A DNA stretch of 5,316 bases from JAEUJM01 sp044221555 (GTDB lineage Bacteria; Actinomycetota; Acidimicrobiia; Acidimicrobiales; DATDAH01), in contig JBGAOY010000056.1 of NCBI GenBank assembly GCA_044221555.1, positions 1-5,316 on the forward strand, given 5' to 3'. Position 1 is the first letter of the stretch, and the number at the start of each line of letters is the position of its first letter. Below, one piece after another: positions 1 to 5,122 of this stretch. The notes beneath the pieces were generated by a model that saw only the letters and a list, made by a program, of their open reading frames with translations, ran no database searches and had not been told where the DNA came from. Both the position numbers and the translations under genes were made by a program.

Positions 1-714
1 ATCGTGCTCGACGACGCCGACCTCGACCTCGCCACCGACGGCGCCCTCTTCGGCGCCTTCGGCAGCTCGGGCCAGCGGTGCACCTCCACCTCGCGCCTCG
101 TCGTGCAGCGCGGCGTGGCCGCCGAGCTGACCGAGCGGGTCGTGGCCCGCGCCGCCGAGCTGAAGCTGGGTGACCCCGTCGACCCCACCACCGACGTAGG
201 GCCCGTGATCACCCGCCAGAGCGCCGAGCGCGTGGCCGGCATGCTCGACGCCGCCGTGGCCGAGGGCGCGTCGATCGCCGGCGCCAGCGGCATCACCGAG
301 GTGGAGGGCTGCGAGGGCGGCGCCTTCTTCCGTCCCACCGTCCTCGCCGGCGTCGAGCCCGACCACCGCATCGCCCGCGAGGAGGCCTTCGGGCCCCTCC
401 TGTCGGTCATCGAGGTGGACTCGCTCGACGCCGCCGTCGCCATCGTCAACCAGGTGGAGTACGGCCTGTCCGCGGCGGTCTACACCCAGGACATCAACCG
501 GGCCCTCCAGGCCGTCGACGGCATCGACACCGGCATCTGCTATGTCAACGCACCCACCATCGGCGCCGAGATCCCCCTGCCCTTCGGGGGCACCAAACAC
601 ACCGGCAACGGCTTCCGCGAGGCCGGCGCCCGCGGCATCGAGCAGTTCAGCCAGGTGAAGACCGTCTACGTCGACTACTCCGGCCGCCTCCAGCGGGCCC
701 AGATCGACACGTAA
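1..714 (+). CDS. Aldehyde dehydrogenase, NAD(P)+-dependent, C-terminal half (5'-truncated)
   Basis: Oxidises an aldehyde to the carboxylic acid with NAD(P)+ in the cytoplasm. The frame is open from base 1 and ends at TAA 712-714; the GTG at base 4 is an internal Val codon and not a start. About 237 residues are visible, roughly the last half of a typical 480-500 residue enzyme. Seen in order (window codons): the catalytic-cysteine segment GSSGQRCTS with Cys27 (bases 79-81), the EEAFGP motif near codons 127-132, and PFGGTKHTGNG near codons 194-204. The stretch NAPTIGAEI before the last motif and the end VDYSGRLQRAQID resemble the branch containing alpha-aminoadipic or 2-oxoglutarate semialdehyde dehydrogenases (ALDH7-like), but the substrate cannot be fixed from half a protein. 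The N-terminal cofactor-binding half lies outside the window. The next gene is 205 bp away across a repeat region, so an operon with it is unlikely. Confidence 0.95.
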   Translation: MVLDDADLDLATDGALFGAFGSSGQRCTSTSRLVVQRGVAAELTERVVARAAELKLGDPVDPTTDVGPVITRQSAERVAGMLDAAVAEGASIAGASGITEVEGCEGGAFFRPTVLAGVEPDHRIAREEAFGPLLSVIEVDSLDAAVAIVNQVEYGLSAAVYTQDINRALQAVDGIDTGICYVNAPTIGAEIPLPFGGTKHTGNGFREAGARGIEQFSQVKTVYVDYSGRLQRAQIDT

Positions 715-722
715 CACTGGCT

Positions 723-870
723 CCTCCTTCGTCGGAGCGGCTCCGCCATCCGGTTCACCCACGACGCTGCCCACCTCCGGCGGTCAACCCCACCCGACCC
801 GACACCGGCACCTCCTTCGTCGGAGCGGCTTCGCCATCCGGTTCACACACGGCGCCGCCCACCTCCGGCG
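723..870. repeat. Two 60-bp direct repeats with 88-bp period
   Basis: Copy 1 is 723-782 and copy 2 is 811-870. They match at 56 of 60 positions by eye, with no gap. Each begins CCTCCTTCGTCGGAGCGGCT and ends CACCTCCGGCG. A third, shorter relative (CGTCGGCGCGGCTCCGCCA, 874-892) matches 730-748 with one mismatch. Copy 1 contains the small palindrome CGGAG-CGG-CTCCG; in copy 2 the single change in this arm gives a G.U pair in plus-strand RNA, so the fold would survive. The repeats fill nearly the whole gap between the aldehyde dehydrogenase and amidase genes. They could be an intergenic repeat family or a local duplication. Confidence 0.88.
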
Positions 871-905
871 CCCCGTCGGCGCGGCTCCGCCACCGCCCGC
901 CGTCG

Positions 906-911
906 TAGCAT
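906..911 (+). promoter_or_regulatory. -10-like box TAGCAT, predicted leaderless promoter of the amidase gene
   Basis: TAGCAT fits the TANNNT -10 pattern and lies 8 bases before the ATG at 920, which puts the likely transcription start at or next to the A of the ATG. There is no purine-rich Shine-Dalgarno sequence between them (CGGGCCCC). I see no TTGNNN -35 hexamer at 17-19 bp upstream, where the third degenerate repeat lies. Confidence 0.55.
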
Positions 912-919
912 CGGGCCCC

Positions 920-2344
920 ATGGCGGACCACGGCGACCTGCTCTTCGACGGTGTGCTCGCCTGCGCCGACGCGCTGTCGACCGGCGCAGTCTCGGCCGTC
1001 GAGTTGGTCGACGCCGCGCTGGCGCGCCTCGACGAGTGGGAGCCCCACCTGAACGCCTTCCTGGCCGTGTGGCCCGACCGGGCGCGCGAGGCGGCCAGGG
1101 CGGCCGACGCGGCGCGCGCCGCGGGCGACGACCGCCCGCTGCTCGGCGTACCCACCGCCATCAAGGACGAGATCCACATCGCCGGCGAGGTGACCCGCTA
1201 CGGCAGTCGGTCGCTCACCGACCCGGCGCCGACCGACGCCGAAGTCGTGCGTCGCCTGCGTGACGAGGCGGGGATGATCCTGCTCGGCAAGACCAACATG
1301 CCCGAGTTCGGCCAGTGGGCCTTCACCCAGAGCGACCTCCACGGCGTCACCCGCAACCCGTGGGACCTCGACCGCACCCCGGGTGGCTCGAGTGGTGGGT
1401 CGGCGGCGGCCGTGGCCGCCGGCATCGTGCCCATGGCCATGGGAGCCGACGGCGGCGGCTCGATCCGGATCCCCGCCGCCTGCTGCGGCCTGTTCGGCAT
1501 CAAGGTGAGCCGCGGTCGGATCAGCCCCGCACCCGACATCGACTCGTACGCGGGCCTGTCCGTCGTGGGCCCGCTCACCCGAACCGTCGCCGACTCGGCC
1601 CGGATCGTCGACCTGCTGCGGGGCAACCTCCCCGCCGATCGCCACCGCTGCCCCGACCCGGCCGTGTCCTTCACCGAGGCCGCCGCCACCCCACCCCGGT
1701 CGCTGCGCATCGCCGTGTCCACGAAGGGCGCCGTGCCGGGCTTCCCGCTCGCGCCGATGGTCGTGACCGCGGTCGAGTCGGTGGCCGACACCCTCGCCGC
1801 GCTGGGCCATCGGGTCGAGCGTGACGACCGGCGGCCCCCCGACCCGCTCGTGGCCTGGGTCAGCGCCGGCGGCCCGGGGATCCGCGAGCACCTGGCCCAC
1901 GCCTCGCACCCGGACCGCATCGAGCCGGCCACCCGCATCCACGTCGGTCGGCTGCAGACGCCACCGATGGTGGAGCGGTGGGCCCTGCGGCGGGTCGACC
2001 ACATCGGCGCCGCCGCCAACCGGATGTTCGAGGGCCACGACGTCCTGCTCACACCGGTCGTGGGCCTGCTGCCGCCACCGGCCGACGGACTGGGCCGCGG
2101 CGGCGCCATCCCGACGGCGGTGCGCAACCTGTGGGCCGTCCCCTTCACCACGCTCTGGAACGTCGCCGGCAACCCCGCGGCCACCGTCCCCGCCGGCTTC
2201 AGCCCGGGTGGCGTCCCGCTCGCCGTGCAACTCGTCGCCCCGTACGGCGACGAGGCCACGCTCTACTCCCTGGCAGCCCAACTCGAGGCCGAGCGACCCT
2301 GGGCCGACGCCCGACCGATGCCACCGGCGCCGAGAGCGGGTTGA
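920..2344 (+). CDS. Amidase (amidase signature family hydrolase)
   Basis: A 474-residue amidase-signature enzyme that hydrolyses a carboxamide to acid plus ammonia or amine. The Ser-cisSer-Lys triad is complete: Lys82 in GVPTAIKDE, cis-Ser157 in the Gly/Ser-rich GGSSGGS (155-161), and nucleophile Ser181 in DGGGSIRIPA. The 24-residue spacing between the two serines equals that of fatty acid amide hydrolase (217 and 241). Length is normal for a stand-alone family member. There is no signal peptide or membrane segment, so it is probably cytoplasmic. The GTD often found before the nucleophile is GAD here (175-177). The C-terminal NVAGNPAATVPAG (414-426) is also typical. The ATG at 920 is the first start in frame and follows a -10-like box by 8 bases. 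GatA of the tRNA-dependent amidotransferase is unlikely because no gatB or gatC is adjacent. The natural substrate cannot be read from the sequence. The stop TGA lies in the loop of a short hairpin. Confidence 0.95.
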   Translation: MADHGDLLFDGVLACADALSTGAVSAVELVDAALARLDEWEPHLNAFLAVWPDRAREAARAADAARAAGDDRPLLGVPTAIKDEIHIAGEVTRYGSRSLTDPAPTDAEVVRRLRDEAGMILLGKTNMPEFGQWAFTQSDLHGVTRNPWDLDRTPGGSSGGSAAAVAAGIVPMAMGADGGGSIRIPAACCGLFGIKVSRGRISPAPDIDSYAGLSVVGPLTRTVADSARIVDLLRGNLPADRHRCPDPAVSFTEAAATPPRSLRIAVSTKGAVPGFPLAPMVVTAVESVADTLAALGHRVERDDRRPPDPLVAWVSAGGPGIREHLAHASHPDRIEPATRIHVGRLQTPPMVERWALRRVDHIGAAANRMFEGHDVLLTPVVGLLPPPADGLGRGGAIPTAVRNLWAVPFTTLWNVAGNPAATVPAGFSPGGVPLAVQLVAPYGDEATLYSLAAQLEAERPWADARPMPPAPRAG

Positions 2345-2351
2345 ACCCGCT
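2335..2351 (+). other. Short hairpin around the amidase stop codon
   Basis: AGCGGG (2335-2340) pairs with CCCGCT (2346-2351), leaving a 5-base loop, TTGAA, that contains the TGA stop at 2342-2344. No T-run follows, so it is not a classical intrinsic terminator. It may simply reflect the high GC content. Confidence 0.4.
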
Positions 2352-2389
2352 AAGGGCCCGAGCGGATAGGTGACGACCGACCCCGCCAA

Positions 2390-2442
2390 CGCTTCTGGCC
2401 GCGCCAGCGTGTTGTGGAGAACACGGGGCCGCGGCCAGAACG
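2390..2442. repeat. 53-nt palindromic element A (possible terminator or dispersed palindromic repeat)
   Basis: TTCTGGCCGCG (2393-2403) is the exact reverse complement of CGCGGCCAGAA (2430-2440). Two more pairs (CG/CG) form outside it if C2392 is bulged, giving 13 bp in total. The 26-nt interior holds a nested hairpin, CGTGTT (2408-2413) with AACACG (2420-2425). The element begins 46 bp after the amidase stop, so it may end that transcript, although no T-run follows on either strand. It has the same total length and outer ends as the element at 3555-3607. Confidence 0.75.
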
Positions 2443-2465
2443 AGATCCGTGCTTTGAGCCCGACG

Positions 2466-2488
2466 GCCCGCTGTGGCGACAACCGGGC
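2466..2488 (+). other. Possible small stem-loop downstream of palindromic element A
   Basis: GCCCG (2466-2470) can pair with CGGGC (2484-2488). Within the loop, TGT (2472-2474) can pair with ACA (2479-2481). The remainder of 2345-2612 shows no convincing gene, and no riboswitch or tRNA that I recognise. At this GC content such a stem may be fortuitous. Confidence 0.25.
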
Positions 2489-2573
2489 GCGCTCGATCAC
2501 CTCGTCGGTCCGGTCGCGCCACCGGCTGCGGCGCGCCCACTGGACGCCGCCCGTCCGCGCGTCAACCGGCCGC

Positions 2574-2604
2574 TTGTCGGGTGCCGCCGCGTAGGCGGTA
2601 GCTT
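2574..2604 (+). promoter_or_regulatory. Predicted promoter TTGTCG-N19-TAGCTT of the cyclophilin gene
   Basis: A -35-like TTGTCG (2574-2579) and a -10-like TAGCTT (2599-2604) are separated by 19 bp. The -10 box ends 8 bases before the GTG start at 2613, which predicts a leaderless mRNA. CCGCC (2584-2588) and GGCGG (2594-2598) form a 5-bp inverted repeat in the spacer, directly next to the -10 box, and could be an operator or a chance GC palindrome. Confidence 0.55.
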
Positions 2605-2612
2605 TCCCCGCC

Positions 2613-3497
2613 GTGGGTACCGAGAAGCGGGAACGCCAGAAGCAGGCACGTCAAGCCCGGATCGAGGCCGCTCGCGAGGCCCAACGCAAGAAGCAGCAGC
2701 GCCGGCGCTACCTCACCTTCGGCGGGATCGCAGTGGTCGTCCTCGGCGCGATGTTCCTCTACTCCACCTTCGCCGGCGACGACGGCGACGACTCGGCGTC
2801 CGACGCCACCACCACGACCCTGGAGAACCTGCCGCCCGACGCCCCGTTCGTCTACGGCGCCGGCGAGTGCGCCCCCGAGACCCCGCCCGCGGAGCCGGTC
2901 ATCGACTACGCCGAGGCGTTCGGTGACTGCCTCGCGCCCGGCGCCACGTACACCGCGGTCTTCGACACCAGCCAGGGCGAGATCCGGGTCGACCTCGACA
3001 CCGAGAACACCCCCGGCACGGTCAACAACTTCGTCAACCTGTCCCGCAACGGCTACTACGACGGCACCGAGATCTTCCGCACCGACACCTCGATCGGCGT
3101 CATCCAGGGCGGGTCACCCCACACCAACGACGCCAGCGACCCCGGGCCCGGCTACAACATCCCCGACGAGGGCGACGGCTACACCTACGAGCCGGGACAG
3201 TTGGTGATGGCACGAGGCAGTGGGCCGGACAGCGGGTCGGCCCAGTTCTTCTTCGTGGGCACCGACGCCGCCTCGACCCTCGACGCCCAGGGCACCTACG
3301 TGGTCTTCGGCACCACCGACGACGCCGGCATCGACGTCGTCAACGCGGTGTTGGCCCTCAACGAGGACGATCCCGCGAGCGGCCTCGGCGGCGCCCCCAG
3401 CGAGACCGTCACCGTCAACTCGGTGACCATCGAGCAGACGGGCGGGTCGACCACCACGACCGCCGGCGACTCGACTACGACGACCGCCGCCGGCTGA
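2613..3497 (+). CDS. Membrane-anchored cyclophilin-type peptidyl-prolyl cis-trans isomerase
   Basis: Predicted to catalyse cis-trans isomerisation of Xaa-Pro bonds in exported proteins. Of 294 residues, 1-32 are highly basic and Gln-rich (cytoplasmic), about 33-53 form one membrane segment (GGIAVVVLGAMFLYSTF), 54-70 are an Asp-rich then Thr-rich linker, and about 112-273 are the cyclophilin domain. Active-site positions that can be matched to human CypA: Arg156 in IFRTD (Arg55), Gln165-Gly-Gly in VIQGG (Gln63), Met199-Ala200 (Met101), and Gln211 with Phe213 in AQFFFVG (Gln111, Phe113). The CypA Trp121 position appears to be Leu223 and the His126 position Tyr229, so cyclosporin sensitivity is likely to be low. 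The C-terminus is a Thr-rich tail (TTTTAGDSTTTTAAG). Cys86 and Cys106 could form a disulfide outside the cell. The layout resembles Mycobacterium tuberculosis PpiB. The GTG start is set by an in-frame TAG at 2592-2594 and by the promoter position. Confidence 0.95.
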   Translation: MGTEKRERQKQARQARIEAAREAQRKKQQRRRYLTFGGIAVVVLGAMFLYSTFAGDDGDDSASDATTTTLENLPPDAPFVYGAGECAPETPPAEPVIDYAEAFGDCLAPGATYTAVFDTSQGEIRVDLDTENTPGTVNNFVNLSRNGYYDGTEIFRTDTSIGVIQGGSPHTNDASDPGPGYNIPDEGDGYTYEPGQLVMARGSGPDSGSAQFFFVGTDAASTLDAQGTYVVFGTTDDAGIDVVNAVLALNEDDPASGLGGAPSETVTVNSVTIEQTGGSTTTTAGDSTTTTAAG

Positions 3498-3510
3498 CCG
3501 TCCCGGTCGC

Positions 3511-3540
3511 GCCGGGCGGCGCCGGGCGGCGCCGGGCCCG
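3511..3540. repeat. GC-only 10-bp tandem repeat, three units
   Basis: The unit GCCGGGCGGC occurs at 3511-3520 and 3521-3530, and as GCCGGGCCCG at 3531-3540. It begins 13 bp after the cyclophilin stop. CGGCGCC (3517-3523) and GGCGCCG (3528-3534) can form a 7-bp stem with a GGGC loop. A role in transcript ending is possible, but no T-run follows. Confidence 0.8.
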
Positions 3541-3554
3541 TCCCCCACACCTCC

Positions 3555-3607
3555 CGTTCTGTGTACAGGACTCGCGCCACTTCGAGCCCAGATCTGTACA
3601 CAGAACG
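3555..3607. repeat. 53-nt palindromic element B between convergent genes (possible bidirectional terminator)
   Basis: CGTTCTGTGTACAG (3555-3568) is a perfect 14-bp match to the reverse complement of CTGTACACAGAACG (3594-3607). The 25-nt interior contains CTCG (3571-3574) and CGAG (3583-3586), which can form a nested stem. The arms are much less GC-rich than the surrounding DNA. The element lies 57 bp after the cyclophilin stop and 38 bp after the stop of the minus-strand peptidase gene, a good place for a terminator serving both strands. No T-run is present. Confidence 0.85.
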
Positions 3608-3633
3608 AGGCGGTCGAGGCGGTCGAGGCAGTC
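3607..3633. repeat. 9-bp tandem repeat, three units
   Basis: GAGGCGGTC at 3607-3615 and 3616-3624, then GAGGCAGTC at 3625-3633. It overlaps the last base of palindromic element B and lies just beyond the 3' end of the minus-strand peptidase gene. No function is evident. Confidence 0.7.
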
Positions 3634-3645
3634 CGGGAAGTGTGG

Positions 3646-4308
3646 TCAGGGAAGGGCGGTCAGGGGTTGGGGCTGGCCGTCCACCCAGATGGCCACCTCG
3701 CCGGCGCCGGCCGAGTGCCAGGTGCCGTCGGGGTCACGGATCAGCGCCGTGCGGTCGTCGATGCCGGCGATGGGCAGGCCCTTGGGTGCGAGCTGGATGG
3801 TGCGGTGGGCCTTGTCCCGGGACCAGTGGTCGTGGTGCGGAATGACCGCGAGGCCGGGGATGAGCCCGAGGCCGACGGCGAAGGCACCGCCGCGGGGGTC
3901 GACCATCGGATCGCACAGCACACGGGCGGCGCCGCTCGAGGCGGCCAGCACGGCGCCGCCCTGCCACGCGGCGACGAGAGCGTCCCACAACGGCGAGTCC
4001 TTCAGCACCGAACGCAGGTGCATCGACGAGCCGCCGCACAGGTAGACGAACCGGGCACCGGCGACGGCGTCGACGTGCTCGTCCACGAGCGCGTCGCGAC
4101 GGCCCAGCACCGCGACGCCGCGCACCGAGCCGCCGAGAGCCTCGAACCACGTCGTGGCCGCGGCAACCTCACGGTCGGGGTGCTCGTAGGCGGCGGCCGT
4201 GGGCAGCACCACCACCTCGGTGCCCCCGCTGGCGGCGAGCAACTCGGCGTCGAAGGTGCAGCCGTCGGTGAAAGCGGCGCCACCGACGAGGGCGAGCGGC
4301 CCGGTCAC
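3646..4308 (-). CDS. Peptidase S51 family protein (dipeptidase E / cyanophycinase-like)
   Basis: A 220-residue protein with the class I glutamine-amidotransferase-like fold of family S51, whose known members are serine peptidases cleaving aspartyl dipeptides (PepE) or cyanophycin. Seen in order: VVVLPTAAAYEHP (32-44), the strand-turn YLCGGSSMHL (89-98) matching the family FxGGxxxxL turn, the nucleophile elbow AASSGAA (122-128) with Ser124 as probable nucleophile, HHDHWSRDKAHRT (158-170) with His161 as probable catalytic His, and AGIDDRTAL (181-189) matching GIDExTA. The 37-residue Ser-to-His spacing equals the Ser120/His157 I recall for Salmonella PepE. The elbow has Ala and Ser where the family usually has Gly and Ala (GxSAG), so activity needs testing. 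The length is closer to PepE than to cyanophycinase; no cyanophycin synthetase is in view. There is no signal peptide. Its GTG overlaps the upstream gene's TGA and has a GAGGAG ribosome binding site, so the two are probably co-translated. Confidence 0.85.
   Translation of the reverse strand: MTGPLALVGGAAFTDGCTFDAELLAASGGTEVVVLPTAAAYEHPDREVAAATTWFEALGGSVRGVAVLGRRDALVDEHVDAVAGARFVYLCGGSSMHLRSVLKDSPLWDALVAAWQGGAVLAASSGAARVLCDPMVDPRGGAFAVGLGLIPGLAVIPHHDHWSRDKAHRTIQLAPKGLPIAGIDDRTALIRDPDGTWHSAGAGEVAIWVDGQPQPLTALP
4305..4308 (-). other. GTGA stop/start overlap of the minus-strand gene pair
   Basis: The TGA stop of the methyltransferase-like gene (4307-4305) shares two bases with the GTG start of the peptidase gene (4308-4306). 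This is the usual arrangement for translational coupling in a two-gene operon. Confidence 0.9.
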
Positions 4309-4952
4309 CGCTGCTCCTCGGCGGCGGTGTCCGTGGGATCCACGGCGGCCTCGGCGCCGGCGGCGGCATCCGAATCGGCGCCCCTCACGTCGTCAGGTCG
4401 GCGCGTGGCGGCACCCAGGACGAAGGTGCGGATGGGCCAGACGACCGGCGGCATGTTGATCCTCTCGATGTCGACGATGGTGAGGTGGTTCGAGCGGATG
4501 GCGAGGGGGAGATCGCGGTCGATCTCCCACCCCGACACCAGGCGCACCATCGGGCTGGCCGCCGAGCGGAGCCGGTGACCGAACCCGGGCTGGCGAGCGG
4601 GCTCGAGGAACAGTAGACGGCCCTCCGCCGTGAGCAGGCGCCGGATGGCCGCCAGCTCGACCGGGAGGTCGTCGACCGCGGTGAGGTGCAGGACCGACAC
4701 GATCGCGTCGAAGGAGGCCCCCGCGGCGTGTTCGGTCCCCGGCTCGTCCCCGAGCGCGACCGCCGCCGCCGAACGGGCCCGCACCACCTCGTCGGCCCGG
4801 CGCAAGAGGTCGGGCTCGGTGCCCTCGCCGAGGTCGAGCACCCGCCCGGTCGCCCGCTGCAACAGGCGCCGGCGCTGCTCGCGGAGCACGGCGCGGGCCA
4901 CCGGCGGCAGGGCCCGGAGGACTCCCGTCGGGAACGCGGGCAGGGGGTCCAC
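4305..4952 (-). CDS. Class I SAM-dependent methyltransferase-like protein (methyltransferase type 11 / UbiE-like)
   Basis: A 215-residue protein related to small Rossmann-fold methyltransferases that move a methyl group from S-adenosylmethionine to an unknown acceptor. Visible: motif I as VLDLGEGTE (38-46), where most relatives have DxGxGTG; a motif IV-like FDAIVSVLHLTAVDD (81-95); a post-motif helix and strand IRRLLTAEGRLLFLEPAR (103-120); and the C-terminal WEIDRDLPLAI...FVLGAATR (142-184), as in METTL7/UbiE-type proteins. The acidic motif II residue that normally holds the SAM ribose is not obvious: between motif I and FDAIV there are only about 35 residues. The last 30 residues are an Ala/Asp/Glu-rich tail, probably disordered. 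No membrane segment is seen. The GTG start at 4952 is secure, because the -10-like box 6 bases upstream contains an in-frame TAG. It is the first gene of a two-gene operon. The substrate is unknown, and it may be catalytically weak. Confidence 0.85.
   Translation of the reverse strand: MDPLPAFPTGVLRALPPVARAVLREQRRRLLQRATGRVLDLGEGTEPDLLRRADEVVRARSAAAVALGDEPGTEHAAGASFDAIVSVLHLTAVDDLPVELAAIRRLLTAEGRLLFLEPARQPGFGHRLRSAASPMVRLVSGWEIDRDLPLAIRSNHLTIVDIERINMPPVVWPIRTFVLGAATRRPDDVRGADSDAAAGAEAAVDPTDTAAEEQR
4314..4319 (-). promoter_or_regulatory. Shine-Dalgarno site GAGGAG of the S51 peptidase gene
   Basis: On the minus strand GAGGAG (4319 to 4314) lies 5 bases before the GTG at 4308. It sits inside the last codons of the methyltransferase-like gene, where it encodes Glu-Glu. 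It supports the chosen start and is the only clear Shine-Dalgarno site before a start in this window. Confidence 0.75.
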
Positions 4953-4958
4953 GGCCCG

Positions 4959-4964
4959 ACACTA
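4959..4964 (-). promoter_or_regulatory. -10-like box TAGTGT, predicted leaderless promoter of the methyltransferase-peptidase operon
   Basis: On the minus strand TAGTGT (4964 to 4959) lies 6 bases before the GTG at 4952, with CGGGCC between them and no Shine-Dalgarno site. Transcription probably starts at or within a few bases of the GTG. No clear TTGNNN -35 hexamer is seen at 17-19 bp. Confidence 0.5.
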
Positions 4965-5043
4965 CCGGCGAGCGTCGGGGGTGCCGGCGGCCGACGGCGG
5001 CGCCGCCCCGCCGCTCAGCCGCGCCGACATGGCGGCCATCGGT

Positions 5044-5088
5044 CCCGGAAGCGACCCCGCGTCGGCCCGGAAGCGACCCTCGCGTCGG
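5044..5088. repeat. Tandem 22/23-bp direct repeat in the divergent intergenic region
   Basis: Two head-to-tail copies of CCCGGAAGCGACCC...GCGTCGG: 5044-5065 and 5066-5088. They differ by one C/T change and a one-base indel (ACCCCGCG versus ACCCTCGCG). The repeat lies about 90 bp upstream of the methyltransferase start and about 105 bp upstream of the hydroxyacyl-CoA dehydrogenase start. It might bind a regulator of either gene, or be simple slippage. Confidence 0.8.
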
Positions 5089-5122
5089 GCTGGCGCGGGG
5101 CTGGAGTCGGCCGCGAGCGGCC

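Noticed and set aside
4..6. GTG near the window edge as the start of the aldehyde dehydrogenase
   Set aside because: The frame is open to base 1, and the protein would lack its whole N-terminal cofactor-binding half; the gene is simply cut by the window.
2335..2360. tRNA-like T-arm sequence GGGTTGAACCC at the amidase end
   Set aside because: The loop is not GTTCRA, and no acceptor, D or anticodon arms can be built around it.
755..2500. A 581-codon open frame on the minus strand opposite the amidase gene
   Set aside because: Its translation is Gly/Arg/Val-rich with no recognisable domain, and it lies antisense to an amidase with a complete catalytic triad. Long antisense frames are expected in DNA this GC-rich.
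2345..2612. Possible riboswitch or structured non-coding RNA upstream of the cyclophilin
   Set aside because: Stable stems are present, but no known riboswitch core, SRP RNA or tmRNA motif is recognised, and the promoter just before the GTG implies the region is not part of a 5' leader.
2414..2926. A plus-strand frame starting within palindromic element A and overlapping the cyclophilin 5' end
   Set aside because: The sequence after 2613 is an out-of-frame reading of the cyclophilin, and the first part has no family resemblance.
3555..3607. LexA/SOS operator in the GTTC...GAAC arms
   Set aside because: The actinobacterial LexA box is GAAC-N4-GTTC; here the half-sites are inverted and about 45 bp apart, and the site lies between gene 3' ends.
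3640..4578. A 312-codon plus-strand frame across the peptidase and methyltransferase genes
   Set aside because: Low-complexity Gly/Ala/Arg translation without a family motif, antisense to two better-supported overlapping genes.
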